Positions 16,473-25,867 of a DNA stretch of 64,000 nt are shown one piece after another. The stretch is from an uncultured Clostridia bacterium. GTDB lineage: Bacteria > Bacillota > Clostridia > Oscillospirales > Ruminococcaceae. The stretch is from the NCBI GenBank assembly GCA_947626755.1, contig CANQTP010000010.1:1-64000 (forward strand). Reading direction: 5' to 3'. The notes below the pieces were generated by a model. That model saw nothing but the letters and a program-made list of their open reading frames with translations, was not told where the DNA came from and did not search any database. A program made the translations under genes and the position numbers. Positions within the stretch are counted from its first letter, which is position 1, and each line of letters opens with the position of its first letter.

Positions 16473-16868
16473 CTAAATAAGCCCGTCCACCAAGTCTGCA
16501 AGGGTGTCGAACAACGGCAGGGCAAGAAGCATAAGCGAAATTTTTCCCGCAAGTTCCGCATGGGAAGCAAGGGCATTTTCCCCGCTGTCCTTGCAGATGT
16601 CACAGGCAAACTGTGTTATGTAGCAGATCCCCATAGCTTTGAAAAGAATGGTAAGATATTCCTTGTCCGCGCCCGCTCTTGAAAAGATGTTCCGCACAGT
16701 TTCCGCTATTGGGGAAATGTATATCAGCACCGCCGACATTATGGAAGCCGCCGCCGCGATTTTTATGTAAAGCGCATACTCTTTCCCCTCGGTTGCAAAC
16801 AGCTTGCAGAGTATGGCGGAAATTATGCAGAGTCCCGCTATTGATACAATTTTCACGTTTATCACCAA
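16473..16868 (-). CDS. spoIIIAD: Stage III sporulation protein AD
   Basis: Small polytopic membrane protein of the SpoIIIA complex. Hydrophobic helices include IVSIAGLCIISAILCKLFA, IKIAAAASIMSAVLIYI and the final LMLLALPLFDTLADLV. 131 residues, matching B. subtilis (133). The start is uncertain among TTG 16868, GTG 16865 and GTG 16856; GGTG lies 6 nt before the last. It begins a few bases after the spoIIIAC stop. Confidence 0.92.
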   Translation of the reverse strand: MVINVKIVSIAGLCIISAILCKLFATEGKEYALYIKIAAAASIMSAVLIYISPIAETVRNIFSRAGADKEYLTILFKAMGICYITQFACDICKDSGENALASHAELAGKISLMLLALPLFDTLADLVDGLI

Positions 16869-16871
16869 TTT

Positions 16872-17066
16872 TCAGAATCCGAAAACCGTTTTCACAGTCT
16901 CGAAAAGCGCGGAAATTTCGTTGATTATCATGGCAAGAACTACTATCAGTCCCGCAATTGCAACCATCATGGCGTATTCGTCCCTGTCCGCCTTTTTCAG
17001 AAGCATACTGAGAACGGCGACTATTATTCCCACGCCCGCTATTTTAAAAATCAAATCAAGTTCCAT
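16872..17066 (-). CDS. spoIIIAC: Stage III sporulation protein AC
   Basis: A 64-residue protein with two membrane helices (IFKIAGVGIIVAVLSMLL and MMVAIAGLIVVLAMII) separated by the KKADRDEYA loop characteristic of SpoIIIAC. The frame is open far upstream into spoIIIAB, but GGAGGCGGGAGC directly precedes the ATG at 17066 and the length matches the family (68 in B. subtilis). Confidence 0.93.
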   Translation of the reverse strand: MELDLIFKIAGVGIIVAVLSMLLKKADRDEYAMMVAIAGLIVVLAMIINEISALFETVKTVFGF

Positions 17067-17080
17067 GCTCCCGCCTCCGT

Positions 17081-17584
17081 TCAGACAAGCATTATTGCTA
17101 TGAATACTCCCGCAAGCACGCCGAGAGAACGGTACAGCTTGGCTTTGCGGCGGTATTCCTCCTCGGCGGCGGAAATGGCGGAATTCAGTTCCGCCTGCCG
17201 CAGTTCCAGCGCGGAAAGCTGCCCTTCCAGATCGCTTGTGCCGAGTTTTCTGCCAACGTCCGAAAGCAGTTCCGCATCGCTTTTCTTCAGACCTTTTGGA
17301 ATGTTCCGCTCCACGGCTTCGCACCACACTTGCTGAAAGGAATTATCCGCCGAAAATTTCGGTTCACCAAGGAAAGCGAGTTCCGCGAACCGCTCGTCTC
17401 TGCGGAGAGTTTCCAGAATTTCATATACAGTTGCGGAACGATATTTTAATAGTATGAAAATTTCTTCAAGCATACAGCTTATACGTTTAAGGGAAATTAT
17501 GCGGTCTTTCAGCGCCGCCGAAAAGTATATCCCGCAGCAGGAAGCGGCAAGGACTATCCCGCCTATGCATATGAATTTAATCAT
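17081..17584 (-). CDS. spoIIIAB: Stage III sporulation protein AB
   Basis: Membrane-anchored protein with a GspF-like cytoplasmic helical domain and hydrophobic segments at each end (ICIGGIVLAASCCGIYF and LGVLAGVFIAIMLV). Conserved LKRISCMLEEIFILLKYRSATVYEIL. 167 residues against 171 in B. subtilis. Its start overlaps spoIIIAA by 8 nt. Confidence 0.92.
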   Translation of the reverse strand: MIKFICIGGIVLAASCCGIYFSAALKDRIISLKRISCMLEEIFILLKYRSATVYEILETLRRDERFAELAFLGEPKFSADNSFQQVWCEAVERNIPKGLKKSDAELLSDVGRKLGTSDLEGQLSALELRQAELNSAISAAEEEYRRKAKLYRSLGVLAGVFIAIMLV

Positions 17585-18455
17585 GACGTTTTTCCGCTCC
17601 TTTCCGAATTTCAGATACTTTCCCGTCGCCCGTCAGCAGGACAGCGCAGTCGAAAATGTTCCTGTCTATCCCTTTGCGTTCAAGCTCGTCCAAGCTCGCC
17701 GCGTGTACTGTCGCCACAATATAAACTCCGCTTAACGCCGCTGCCCGCAGAGCTTCAAGGTCGTTTCCTATCTCATCGCAGATGATAATCTGCGGCGACA
17801 TTACACGAATAGCCGTCATTATCCCGCGGAATTTGTCGTAGCCGTCAAAAACATCGGTGTTTAATCCGATGTCATTCTGCGGCGAACCGTTCCAGACCGC
17901 CGCCAATTCGCCACGCTCGTCTATAAGCGCAGTCTTGAAGTATTTGCCGAGATTACGGGAAATATCCCGCAGAACGGTGGTTTTCCCCGTCATGGGCGCA
18001 CCTGCAATAAGCAGATTGCAAAGACCGTTTCCGAAAACGTTTCCGCAAAGCTCGTCCGAACAGCCCCGCACTTCCCGGGCGATACGGAAATTCAGAGAAC
18101 CCACATTCTTCACCGAACCGGAAATATCCGTTCCGCATATCCCCACGCGGTGTCCGCCCCGAAGTGTAATGAACCCATCGGCAATTTCCCGCTGAAAGCT
18201 ATGCACGGAATACTGGCAGACCGCTTCAAAAGTCCGCTTCACGTCCTCCGGGGAAACATTAACTGCGCTTTCGGGACGGCAGACAAGCTGTCCGCTTTCG
18301 GTCAGATAACGTATGGAATTGTTTATCTGTACACTTGCGGGACGATCTGCCCGCAAACGTACCTCGCGGATATTTTCAAAAATGTCTGCGGGAATGTTCC
18401 GCACTGCTTTGCCGATCTCACCGCCGAAATAGCAGATTATCTCATCTTTTTTCAC
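17577..18455 (-). CDS. spoIIIAA: Stage III sporulation protein AA (ATPase)
   Basis: Secretion-ATPase-like subunit thought to energise the SpoIIIA channel. It has Walker A (GAPMTGKTT), Walker B (PQIIICDEIG) and the family segment YSVHSFQREIADGFITLRGGHRVG. The frame extends upstream, but AGGAG lies 9 nt before the GTG at 18455, giving 292 residues (B. subtilis 307). It is the first gene of the operon. A mother-cell sigma-E promoter is expected upstream, but only a weak match (CATAGTAT) is visible. Confidence 0.94.
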   Translation of the reverse strand: MKKDEIICYFGGEIGKAVRNIPADIFENIREVRLRADRPASVQINNSIRYLTESGQLVCRPESAVNVSPEDVKRTFEAVCQYSVHSFQREIADGFITLRGGHRVGICGTDISGSVKNVGSLNFRIAREVRGCSDELCGNVFGNGLCNLLIAGAPMTGKTTVLRDISRNLGKYFKTALIDERGELAAVWNGSPQNDIGLNTDVFDGYDKFRGIMTAIRVMSPQIIICDEIGNDLEALRAAALSGVYIVATVHAASLDELERKGIDRNIFDCAVLLTGDGKVSEIRKGAEKRHD

Positions 18456-18546
18456 TTCCTGCCGCTCCTTTGAAATTGATATATTCAATACTATGCAAGA
18501 ACACGTGGAGATAGAACAGCGGTCAGAATTCCGCATTATGCAGTCG

Positions 18547-18575
18547 TTGACAAAACGCCGCAAATATTGTATAAT
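18547..18575 (+). promoter_or_regulatory. Consensus sigma-A promoter of the acetyltransferase pair
   Basis: TTGACA (18547-18552) and TATAAT (18570-18575) with 17-nt spacing form a perfect consensus, about 50 nt upstream of the start at 18626. Strong constitutive transcription is expected. Confidence 0.85.
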
Positions 18576-18625
18576 TGTCAGAAAGCAGGAAATTTCATGA
18601 AATATTTTTATAAGGAAGTGTTTGT

Positions 18626-19108
18626 ATGGCTTCGGAAAATTTTAATATAGAAAGGCTTTCCTTGGAAGAGGATATACATACCGCATTTACCATTGCGGAA
18701 AATGTTTTCATGGAGTTTGAAGCGCCTTATTTCAGCAAAAGGGGAACAGACAGCTTTTTGAATTTTCTATGGGGAAAACGTATGCGTGAAATGCTGAATA
18801 GCGGAGAAATGATCGTCTGGGGCTGCCACTGCGGCAGTGAAATTGTGGGAATGCTTGCTTTGAGGAATGGCACTCATATCAGTCTTGCGTTTGTAAACAA
18901 AAAGTTCCATCGGCGGGGAATAGGCAGAATGCTTTTCTCCGAAGCGGAAAAGTACGCTTTATTGCAGGGAGCTTCGGAAATTACCGTCAATGCCAGCGAT
19001 TACGGCATACCATTTTATAAAGCAATGGGATTTGTTCCCACCGATATGCAGACGGAATATGACGGGATAATTTCCACGCCTATGAAAAAACATCTCCGCA
19101 GGAGGTAA
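18626..19108 (+). CDS. GNAT family N-acetyltransferase
   Basis: A 160-residue acetyl-CoA-dependent N-acetyltransferase. The acetyl-CoA loop is seen as VNKKFHRRGIGRMLFSEAEKYA (near residues 90-110), with a GNAT C-terminal strand (ITVNASDYGIPFYKAMGF). AAGGAAG precedes the ATG. It is followed after 7 nt by a second, unrelated GNAT gene. The substrate cannot be read from sequence. Confidence 0.88.
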   Translation: MASENFNIERLSLEEDIHTAFTIAENVFMEFEAPYFSKRGTDSFLNFLWGKRMREMLNSGEMIVWGCHCGSEIVGMLALRNGTHISLAFVNKKFHRRGIGRMLFSEAEKYALLQGASEITVNASDYGIPFYKAMGFVPTDMQTEYDGIISTPMKKHLRRR

Positions 19109-19115
19109 CACTTTC

Positions 19116-19697
19116 ATGCTGAAACATAAAGGCACAAATATCATAGAGACCGAAAGGCTCATACTCCGTCCCTATAGAAGTTCCGATGCGGAATTTATGT
19201 TCAGGAACTGGGCAAATGACAGGGAAGTTACAAGATACCTTACATGGAATGCTCATAGAAGTGTTTCGGACAGCGAAAATATAATAAATTCATGGATAAA
19301 TGAATACAGCGATCCTTCAAGATACAACTGGGCGATAGTTTTAAGAGAGACAGGAGAACCTGTCGGCGGCATTGATGTCTGCCATATCTACCAAAATACC
19401 GATATTGCGGAAATAGGTTACTGTCTCGGAAGAAACTGGTGGAACAAAGGGTTCATGACAGAATCGTTAAAAGCTGTTATACCATACCTTTTTGATGTGG
19501 GATTTGAACAGGTACTTGCGGTCCATGCTGCGGAAAATACCGCTTCGGGAAGGGTGATGCAGAAATGCGGCATGAAATATGAGGGAACTCTACGTAGGTT
19601 TTTCCGCTCAAATGACGGCAGACTTCTGGATCTGTGCTATTATTCGATCCTTCGCGAAGAATTTCTGTCAGCCCTTGAATTTGGCGGGGAAGTATGA
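19116..19697 (+). CDS. GNAT family N-acetyltransferase, RimJ/RimL-like
   Basis: A 193-residue acetyltransferase of the RimJ/RimL-like group: ETERLILRPYRSSDAEFMF at the N-terminus, IAEIGYCLGRNWWNKGFMTE in the acetyl-CoA site and NTASGRVMQKCGMKYEGTLR near the end. AGGAGGTAAC precedes the ATG. Likely co-transcribed with the upstream GNAT gene. These proteins acetylate protein N-termini or small amines; the target here is unknown. Confidence 0.88.
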   Translation: MLKHKGTNIIETERLILRPYRSSDAEFMFRNWANDREVTRYLTWNAHRSVSDSENIINSWINEYSDPSRYNWAIVLRETGEPVGGIDVCHIYQNTDIAEIGYCLGRNWWNKGFMTESLKAVIPYLFDVGFEQVLAVHAAENTASGRVMQKCGMKYEGTLRRFFRSNDGRLLDLCYYSILREEFLSALEFGGEV

Positions 19698-19703
19698 TAT
19701 AAT
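19675..19703 (+). promoter_or_regulatory. Promoter of metY
   Basis: TTGAAT (19675-19680) and TATAAT (19698-19703) are 17 nt apart. The -35 and spacer lie within the last codons of the upstream acetyltransferase gene. No S-box or T-box fold was seen in the 53-nt leader. Confidence 0.65.
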
Positions 19704-19756
19704 TTTAATTATAGTAAGAAATTTACCAAAAATATATTTGAAAGGGATCTTTTAAA

Positions 19757-21043
19757 ATGAAGCAGATAAGCGAAAATGCAAAAATCGAAACAAAATGTTT
19801 ACATTCAGGATATACTCCCAAGAACGGCGAGCCGAGAGTCGTTCCGATAGTACAGAGCACAACTTATGTTTACGACTCTACCGACGATGTGGCGGCTGTT
19901 TTTGACGATCCGACCAAGAGCCTTATTTACTCACGGTTTGCAAATCCCACCACCGATGCGGTGGAAAAGAAAATTGCCGCTCTTGAAGGCGGTGCTGCCG
20001 CTATGTGTACTTCCAGCGGACAGGCGGCGTCGCTTATTTCCATTCTGAATATCTGCGAATCGGGGGACAGCTTTATCGCTTCTTCGTCCATTTACGGCGG
20101 AACTATCAACCTTTTTGCCGTTACTCTTAAAAGAATGGGCATTGAGTGTATTTTCGTGGACGTGGACGCTTCCGAAGAGGAGCTGAACGCCGCGTTCAAG
20201 CCCAACACCAAGGCTGTTTTCGGGGAAACTATCGCAAATCCCGCACTTACCGTGCTTGATATTGAAAAATGGGCGAAAGCCGCACATTCACACGGCGTTC
20301 CGCTGATCGTTGACAATACTTTTGCAACGCCTGTGCTTTGCCGTCCTTTTGAATGGGGAGCGGATATTGTAGTACATTCCACGTCGAAATATATGGACGG
20401 TCATGCGGTACAGGTCGGAGGAGTAATTGTCGATTCGGGAAAATTTGACTGGACAAACGGCAAGTTTCCCTGCATGACAGAGCCGGACGAAAGCTATCAC
20501 GGACTTGTCTATACCGAGAAATACTCATTCGCACCGTATATTGTAAAGGCAAGAATGCAGCTTATGCGTGATTTCGGCTGTTATCCCGCCGCAAACAGTT
20601 CGTTCCTGCTCAACCTCGGTCTTGAAACTCTTGCGGTAAGAATGGAGCGTTACTGCGAAAATGCCATCAAGGCAGCGAAGTTCATAGAGTCAACGGGTAA
20701 GGCGAACTTTGTTTCTTATCCTTCACTTGAAGGCAGCAAGTATTACAGCGTTGCGCAGAAGTATCTTCCCAAGGGCGCAAGCGGAGTAATTTCGTTCTCT
20801 ATAAAGGGCGGACGCGATACGGCAGTTAAGTTCATGGACAGCCTGACACTTGCTTCAAATGAAGTCCACGTTGCGGATATACGGACTTGTGTACTGCACC
20901 CTGCTTCCGCGACACACCGTCAGCTTACCGATGAGCAGCTTGTTGCCGCTGGAATTGACGGCGGACTTATACGCTTCTCAGTAGGACTTGAAAACATAGA
21001 CGACATCATCGCCGATCTGAAACAGGCGTTTGATAAAATATAA
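19757..21043 (+). CDS. metY: O-acetylhomoserine aminocarboxypropyltransferase (sulfhydrylase)
   Basis: PLP enzyme that makes homocysteine from O-acetylhomoserine and sulfide. The 428-residue protein shows the Cys/Met-metabolism PLP fold: ETKCLHSGYTP at the N-terminus, the PLP-lysine motif VHSTSKYMDGH, and the long MetY-type insert typical of this subgroup rather than MetB (about 380). AAAGGGA precedes the ATG. Monocistronic or weakly linked to the downstream carboxypeptidase. Confidence 0.93.
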   Translation: MKQISENAKIETKCLHSGYTPKNGEPRVVPIVQSTTYVYDSTDDVAAVFDDPTKSLIYSRFANPTTDAVEKKIAALEGGAAAMCTSSGQAASLISILNICESGDSFIASSSIYGGTINLFAVTLKRMGIECIFVDVDASEEELNAAFKPNTKAVFGETIANPALTVLDIEKWAKAAHSHGVPLIVDNTFATPVLCRPFEWGADIVVHSTSKYMDGHAVQVGGVIVDSGKFDWTNGKFPCMTEPDESYHGLVYTEKYSFAPYIVKARMQLMRDFGCYPAANSSFLLNLGLETLAVRMERYCENAIKAAKFIESTGKANFVSYPSLEGSKYYSVAQKYLPKGASGVISFSIKGGRDTAVKFMDSLTLASNEVHVADIRTCVLHPASATHRQLTDEQLVAAGIDGGLIRFSVGLENIDDIIADLKQAFDKI

Positions 21044-21078
21044 TTATATGTGATTTTTTGTGTGAAAGGTAATTTATA

Positions 21079-22233
21079 ATGTCAGGTAAAAAAAGGAAAA
21101 AGAAAAGAAATACCGATCCCGAAGCTGCCCGCCGCAAAAGAAAGGCTGCCGCAGCAAGGATACGTCTGCTGCTGGTAATGCTTGTTATAGCGGGCAGCGT
21201 GTGGGGAATCGTGACTCTTGGCAAGTCGGTGGAAGTGCCGCTGACGGTAAGTTCGGAAAATTATGTCATGCTTGCCAATGATACCCATGCGGAACTCGAT
21301 CATGACGATATTGAAGTGACCGATGTGGTTTCCGAGGACGAGACAGAGGACGTTTTTGCAAATGATGAATCTTTGCTGAAATATAAGATCCCTCAGCCGA
21401 AACTGCGGAAAGAGTATCCCATTGATATGGTGATACGTTCGGAGTATGCAATAGTTTACGATGTTCAGGCGGACGAAGTGCTTTTTGCAAAAAATCCCGA
21501 TGAGAAATGCTTTCCCGCAAGCACTACAAAGATACTTACCGCTGCTGTTATGCTGGACAATGCTCCGGAAGATCTTGGATTCACGGTGGGAGATGAACTT
21601 GATTTTGTCAATCCCGAATCAAGTCTTGCGTTTATAAACAAGGGCAATATCCTGAGCAGGGAAACCATTCTGGACGGCCTTATGCTGCCGTCGGGAAATG
21701 ATGCGGCATATTCCATAGCCGCAAATGTTGGGCGCAGAATAAACGGCAATGACGATATTTCCGCGGAAATGGCAGTAAAGACTTTCGTTGACGAGATGAA
21801 CAAGACCGCAAAGCTTATCGGCGCGGAAAATACTCACTTCACCGATCCTGACGGTTTCCACGATGACGATCATTATACCACCGTTCACGATATGCTGAAA
21901 ATTACCCTTTACGCCATGCAGAAGCCCGAAATAATGGCTTCCGCGGCAAAACCAAACGCCTATGCCGTTTTTGAAAGCGGAGAAGAAGTTTCGTGGGAAA
22001 ATTCCAACAAGCTCATTCAGGAATACAGCGACTGCTATTATATGTATGCAACCGGAATGAAAACAGGTATGACGGATCAGTCGGGCTATTGCGTTGTGGC
22101 GACTGCAAGGCGTTTCGATCATGATATTGTCTGCCTTGTGTTCGGCGCGTCTGCTTCGGACATTCGTTGGAACGATACTATAGCTTTGCTTGATGCGGCT
22201 TTCGTTCAGGTAAGGAACAGGGAGGGGCAATAA
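21079..22233 (+). CDS. D-alanyl-D-alanine carboxypeptidase (penicillin-binding protein, S11)
   Basis: Low-molecular-weight PBP trimming stem peptides of peptidoglycan. The three active-site motifs are present: STTK (in FPASTTKIL), SGN ([10 protein letters not shown]) and KTG ([11 protein letters not shown]). A lysine/arginine-rich N-terminus is followed by one membrane helix ([20 protein letters not shown]) and an acidic linker, so it is anchored with its catalytic domain outside. 384 residues. It overlaps ung by one base. A second S11 enzyme is at 29286. Confidence 0.92.
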   Translation: MSGKKRKKKRNTDPEAARRKRKAAAARIRLLLVMLVIAGSVWGIVTLGKSVEVPLTVSSENYVMLANDTHAELDHDDIEVTDVVSEDETEDVFANDESLLKYKIPQPKLRKEYPIDMVIRSEYAIVYDVQADEVLFAKNPDEKCFPASTTKILTAAVMLDNAPEDLGFTVGDELDFVNPESSLAFINKGNILSRETILDGLMLPSGNDAAYSIAANVGRRINGNDDISAEMAVKTFVDEMNKTAKLIGAENTHFTDPDGFHDDDHYTTVHDMLKITLYAMQKPEIMASAAKPNAYAVFESGEEVSWENSNKLIQEYSDCYYMYATGMKTGMTDQSGYCVVATARRFDHDIVCLVFGASASDIRWNDTIALLDAAFVQVRNREGQ

Positions 22234-22901
22234 TGGTAAACATAGGAAACGAGTGGGACGAACTCCTGAAAGGCGAATTTGAAAAGGAATACTATCTGAA
22301 ACTCCGTGCGTTTCTTGCAAGGGAATATTATACAAGGAAGATCTATCCCGATATGTATGATATATTCAATTCACTGAAATACACTTCCTATTCCGATGTA
22401 AAAGCGGTAATTATCGGGCAGGATCCCTACCACGGAGCGGGACAGGCGCACGGGCTTTGCTTTTCTGTGCAGAAAGGCGTTCCAATACCGCCGTCTCTGC
22501 AAAATATTTACAAGGAACTTGAAGCGGATCTGGGGATCCCTCCCGCAACCCACGGGTATCTTAAAAAATGGGCGGATAACGGTGTTCTCATGATGAACAC
22601 TGTTCTGACGGTCCGTGAGGGACTGGCGAATTCCCATAGGGGAATGGGCTGGGAGATCTTCACCGACAGGGTAATAGAACTTCTGAATCAGAGGGAAAAG
22701 CCTATTGTTTTCCTGCTGTGGGGCGGAAATGCCAAGCAGAAGAAAGCACTTATAACAAATCCTAACCACCTTATTCTGCAAGCGGCGCATCCCAGTCCGC
22801 TTTCGGCATACAATGGATTTTTCGGTTGCAGACATTTTTCAAAGACAAACATTTTTTTACAGGAACACGGCATGACGCCTATTGACTGGCGGATCGAATG
22901 A
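22233..22901 (+). CDS. ung: Uracil-DNA glycosylase
   Basis: Excises uracil from DNA. Family 1 motifs are complete: water-activating [14 protein letters not shown] (catalytic Asp) and [17 protein letters not shown]. 222 residues, usual length. GGGAGGGG precedes the ATG, which overlaps the upstream stop codon by one base. Confidence 0.97.
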   Translation: MVNIGNEWDELLKGEFEKEYYLKLRAFLAREYYTRKIYPDMYDIFNSLKYTSYSDVKAVIIGQDPYHGAGQAHGLCFSVQKGVPIPPSLQNIYKELEADLGIPPATHGYLKKWADNGVLMMNTVLTVREGLANSHRGMGWEIFTDRVIELLNQREKPIVFLLWGGNAKQKKALITNPNHLILQAAHPSPLSAYNGFFGCRHFSKTNIFLQEHGMTPIDWRIE

Positions 22902-22916
22902 CACGGAGGGGTTTGT

Positions 22917-25001
22917 ATGTTAAATTTCAGGAAAAAACTTGCATTGTTCGTATCGGCGGCAATGGCGGTCTCCATGATGTCCTCCTGCGGCGGGGATAAG
23001 AGCGAAGCCGAACTTTCGGACACCGAAACGTCTCTTTCCGTTGATACCGAGGAGGATAATTCTGCGGAAATCGACTTTTTCGGCGAGGATTACGATCCCT
23101 TTGCAGACGATTACGACCCGTACGGCGGTAACGGCGCATCTGCGGCAAAGCACGATCCCAAAACTTCCGAGGCTTCCGAAAGTGAAGCGGAAGTTACCTC
23201 TCAGAGCGAAGAGACCGAAAGTTCCGTACAGGTCACCGCTGTCTCTGCTTCGGAAAGCGAGCCTGTTAAGGTTTCGGAAACTACGGTCAAAAGCAGCAAT
23301 AAATCATCAGATACCGACAATTCCGAAAGCAAGAAAGCAGATAATTCCAAAGCTGATCAGAGCAGTGTGGAACTTATAATAAACTCTCTAAACGGCTGGA
23401 ATGACGGCACGAACGATTTTATCCAGATAGACGGAACGGTAAAGAACGGTTCGGACAAGGTAATAAACGGCTGGACGGTGACGATCTCCGTTCCTTCGGG
23501 AGCAAAGATAGATCAGAAGTGGAACTGTGAAGCTTCCGTAAGCGGCGGAACTGTTACCGTAACGCCCGTTGACTATAATTCAAATATAGACCCGAACAGC
23601 GAGGGGACATTCGGCATGATACTCTGCGGAGCAAGCTCCGTTGACAGCTCAAAAGCGGCTGTAAAGGTGGGAAGCATGACAGTCAGCGGCTCGGGAAACG
23701 GCGGCGGGAATTCAGGCGGCGGACAGTCGGGACAGAGCGGTTCCGTGGGGAACAATAACCCGAAGATCGTTCAGGCAAAGGACGTTCCCGAGCCTACAAC
23801 CGACGACTGGCTCCATACAGACGGCAGCAAAATTTACGACAAGGACGGCAAGGAAGTATGGCTGACAGGCATAAACTGGTTCGGCTACAACACAGGCACA
23901 AATACATTTGACGGCTTGTGGGCTTGTGATCTGAATACATCTCTTTCAAATATTGCGGACAGGGGATTCAATCTGCTGCGTATACCCATCTCCGCGGAAC
24001 TTATCAAGAACTGGTCGAACGGGAATTATCCGAGTGCAAACTTCAATCAGGCAACAAATTCCTATCTTGTGGGAATGAACAGCCTTGAAATTTTCGACTA
24101 TGTAATAGGTCAGTGCCGCGCAAACGGCATCAAGATCATGATAGACATTCACAGCGCAAAAACCGATTCCATGGGACATATGAAAAACCTCTGGACGGAC
24201 GGGGACATAAGCGAAAAGGATTTCCTTGATTCCCTTGCATGGATAGCGAACCGCTACAAGAAAGACGATACAATTATCGCTTATGACCTGAAAAACGAAC
24301 CCCACGGCAAGGCGAACGAATCCCCGCGGGCAAAATGGGACGGTTCAAAAGACAGCGACAACTGGAAATACATAGCGGAGAAAGCCGCAAAAGCCGTTCT
24401 TGACAAGAATCCCAATGTTCTTATAATGGTAGAGGGAATTGAGATCTATCCTATTGATACAAAGAAAAACGGCAATTTCTCTTCCACCAATATGGGGGAT
24501 TACTACTGCACATGGTGGGGCGGAAATCTCCGCGGCGTAAAGGATAACCCCGTTGATCTGGGCAAATATCAGAATAAGCTCGTATATTCGCCCCATGACT
24601 ACGGTCCTACGGTCTATGAACAGCCGTGGTTCAAGGGAAATTATACCTTTGACAGTCTTTATAAGGACTGTTGGTATGACAACTGGTTCTATATCCAGAA
24701 AGAAAACATCGCTCCTCTGCTTATAGGCGAATGGGGAGGATTCATGCGGGATCCCAACCTTAAATGGATGAAGTATCTCCGTCAGCTTATCAAGGAAAAC
24801 CGCATAAATCACACGTTCTGGTGCTTCAATTCCAATTCGGGTGACACGGGCGGACTGGTTCTGGACGATTTTACCACTTGGGACGAGGACAAATACGCTT
24901 TTGTAAAGGAAGTTCTCTGGCAGCAGAACGGCAAATTCGTGGGACTTGACCATGAGATCCCGCTCGGCAGCAACGGGATAACACTTTCAAAGGCAAAGTA
25001 A
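22917..25001 (+). CDS. Lipoprotein endoglucanase: CBM2-like module plus GH5 catalytic domain
   Basis: Predicted surface cellulase of 694 residues. It has a lipoprotein signal with lipobox cysteine C24 (MMSSCGGD) and a Ser/Glu/Asp-rich spacer at 25-150. A CBM2-like beta-sandwich at about 151-258 ([17 protein letters not shown]202) is followed by a Gly/Ser linker at 259-280. The GH5 domain spans about 298-675, with the acid/base E461 in LKNEPHG and the nucleophile E605 in IGEWGG. The motif pattern resembles GH5 subfamily 1. No dockerin is visible, so it would be membrane-tethered rather than cellulosomal. The flanking genes are unrelated housekeeping genes. Confidence 0.92.
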   Translation: MLNFRKKLALFVSAAMAVSMMSSCGGDKSEAELSDTETSLSVDTEEDNSAEIDFFGEDYDPFADDYDPYGGNGASAAKHDPKTSEASESEAEVTSQSEETESSVQVTAVSASESEPVKVSETTVKSSNKSSDTDNSESKKADNSKADQSSVELIINSLNGWNDGTNDFIQIDGTVKNGSDKVINGWTVTISVPSGAKIDQKWNCEASVSGGTVTVTPVDYNSNIDPNSEGTFGMILCGASSVDSSKAAVKVGSMTVSGSGNGGGNSGGGQSGQSGSVGNNNPKIVQAKDVPEPTTDDWLHTDGSKIYDKDGKEVWLTGINWFGYNTGTNTFDGLWACDLNTSLSNIADRGFNLLRIPISAELIKNWSNGNYPSANFNQATNSYLVGMNSLEIFDYVIGQCRANGIKIMIDIHSAKTDSMGHMKNLWTDGDISEKDFLDSLAWIANRYKKDDTIIAYDLKNEPHGKANESPRAKWDGSKDSDNWKYIAEKAAKAVLDKNPNVLIMVEGIEIYPIDTKKNGNFSSTNMGDYYCTWWGGNLRGVKDNPVDLGKYQNKLVYSPHDYGPTVYEQPWFKGNYTFDSLYKDCWYDNWFYIQKENIAPLLIGEWGGFMRDPNLKWMKYLRQLIKENRINHTFWCFNSNSGDTGGLVLDDFTTWDEDKYAFVKEVLWQQNGKFVGLDHEIPLGSNGITLSKAK

Positions 25002-25009
25002 GCGAAAAA

Positions 25010-25036
25010 ACTCCGACATTCTGAGAATGTCGGAGT
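25010..25036. terminator. Terminator after the GH5 gene
   Basis: An 11-bp stem (25010-25020 with 26-36 of the same hundred) and a 5-nt loop is flanked by A6 upstream and T5 downstream, so it could act on both strands. It ends the cellulase transcript, and the ASCH gene's GGAGG begins only 4 nt later. Confidence 0.85.
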
Positions 25037-25051
25037 TTTTGGAGGTATATC

Positions 25052-25393
25052 GTGTTACATCATATGAATTTGAATACAAAACCATTTGAAATGCTGCTTT
25101 CCGGTCGGAAAACCATTGAACTCCGTCTCAATGACGAGAAAAGACAGGCGATAAGGGTCGGGGACGAGATCGAGTTTACCAACAATTCCGACGGAAGAAA
25201 GCTGACTGTCAAAGTAAAAAATATACATAAATTTCCTGATTTTGAGGAACTTTACAAGAAACTTCCGCTTGAAAAGTGCGGCTACTGCAAGGAGGAACTT
25301 TCGCAGGCAAGAGCGGAGGATATGGAAGTCTACTATTCAAAAGAAAAACAAGCGCGTTACGGGGTTCTTGGGATAGAAACCGAGCTTTTATAA
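25052..25393 (+). CDS. ASCH domain protein
   Basis: A 113-residue ASCH-domain protein. The opening MNLNTKPFEMLLSGRKTIELRLNDEKR and VGDEIEFTNN are diagnostic of this PUA-like RNA-binding fold. Some relatives are nucleases or bind modified nucleosides; no specific function can be assigned. GGAGG (25041-25045) lies 6 nt before the GTG start. It sits directly after the cellulase terminator and convergent to rpmB. Confidence 0.85.
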   Translation: MLHHMNLNTKPFEMLLSGRKTIELRLNDEKRQAIRVGDEIEFTNNSDGRKLTVKVKNIHKFPDFEELYKKLPLEKCGYCKEELSQARAEDMEVYYSKEKQARYGVLGIETELL

Positions 25394-25398
25394 ACAAA

Positions 25399-25428
25399 AA
25401 AGGCATTGACCGTAATGCCAATGCCTTT
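25399..25428 (-). terminator. Terminator of rpmB
   Basis: Stem AAAGGCATT (25399-25407) with AATGCCTTT (25420-25428), loop 12 nt. On the minus strand the stem runs into TTTTTTG, fitting termination after rpmB. The plus-strand side is weaker. Confidence 0.75.
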
Positions 25429-25443
25429 GAGTTCACTTTCGGA

Positions 25444-25632
25444 TCAGACAGCTCTTGTTACCTTGCCGGAACGGAGACATCTTGTGCATACATAAATATG
25501 CTTAGGAGTTCCGTCAACAATAGCCTTTACACGCTTAACGTTGGGTTTCCAAGTTCTGTTGGAACGGTGATGTGAATGGGAAACCTTTATACCAAAAGTA
25601 ACGCCCTTTCCGCAAATATCGCATTTTGCCAT
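25444..25632 (-). CDS. rpmB: 50S ribosomal protein L28
   Basis: Small ribosomal protein of 62 residues: MAKCDICGKGVTFGIKVSHS, then SNRTWKPNVKRVK and a C-terminal VCTRCLRSGKV. The two CxxC pairs (CDIC, CTRC) mark the zinc-binding form of L28. AAGGAGG precedes the ATG at 25632; the open frame further upstream is not supported. Confidence 0.96.
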   Translation of the reverse strand: MAKCDICGKGVTFGIKVSHSHHRSNRTWKPNVKRVKAIVDGTPKHIYVCTRCLRSGKVTRAV

Positions 25633-25678
25633 GGGGTTACACCTCCTTTTCCATAGCTTTTTAAAAATCAACGATAAT

Positions 25679-25707
25679 ATTTTACCACATTCTTTTATAA
25701 ATTGCAA
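25679..25707 (-). promoter_or_regulatory. Promoter of rpmB
   Basis: On the minus strand TTGCAA (25702-25707) and TAAAAT (25679-25684) are 17 nt apart, about 45 nt upstream of the rpmB start. Confidence 0.65.
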
Positions 25708-25777
25708 GTGTTTTTTGAAAAAAAGTCGGACAAATTTAAAATTTTAAGAAAAATTCATTTAAAATTGGAAATAGTCC

Positions 25778-25806
25778 TTGTAATTTAAAGTAAAATGTGG
25801 TACAAT
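25778..25806 (+). promoter_or_regulatory. Promoter of the M50-scpAB operon
   Basis: TTGTAA (25778-25783) and TACAAT (25801-25806) with 17-nt spacing lie about 60 nt upstream of the M50 protease gene. Confidence 0.6.
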
Positions 25807-25867
25807 TATATTGTTATTGCGTTTATAAATGGTATTTATAGGCTTTTGGAGGCAGCTTACATATTTT

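Noticed and set aside
18456-18520. Sigma-E promoter for spoIIIAA
   Set aside because: The operon should have one, but the only candidate (CATAGTAT with a poor -35) matches too weakly to annotate.
19704-19756. S-box or T-box riboswitch upstream of metY
   Set aside because: The leader is only 53 nt and AT-rich, with none of the conserved elements.
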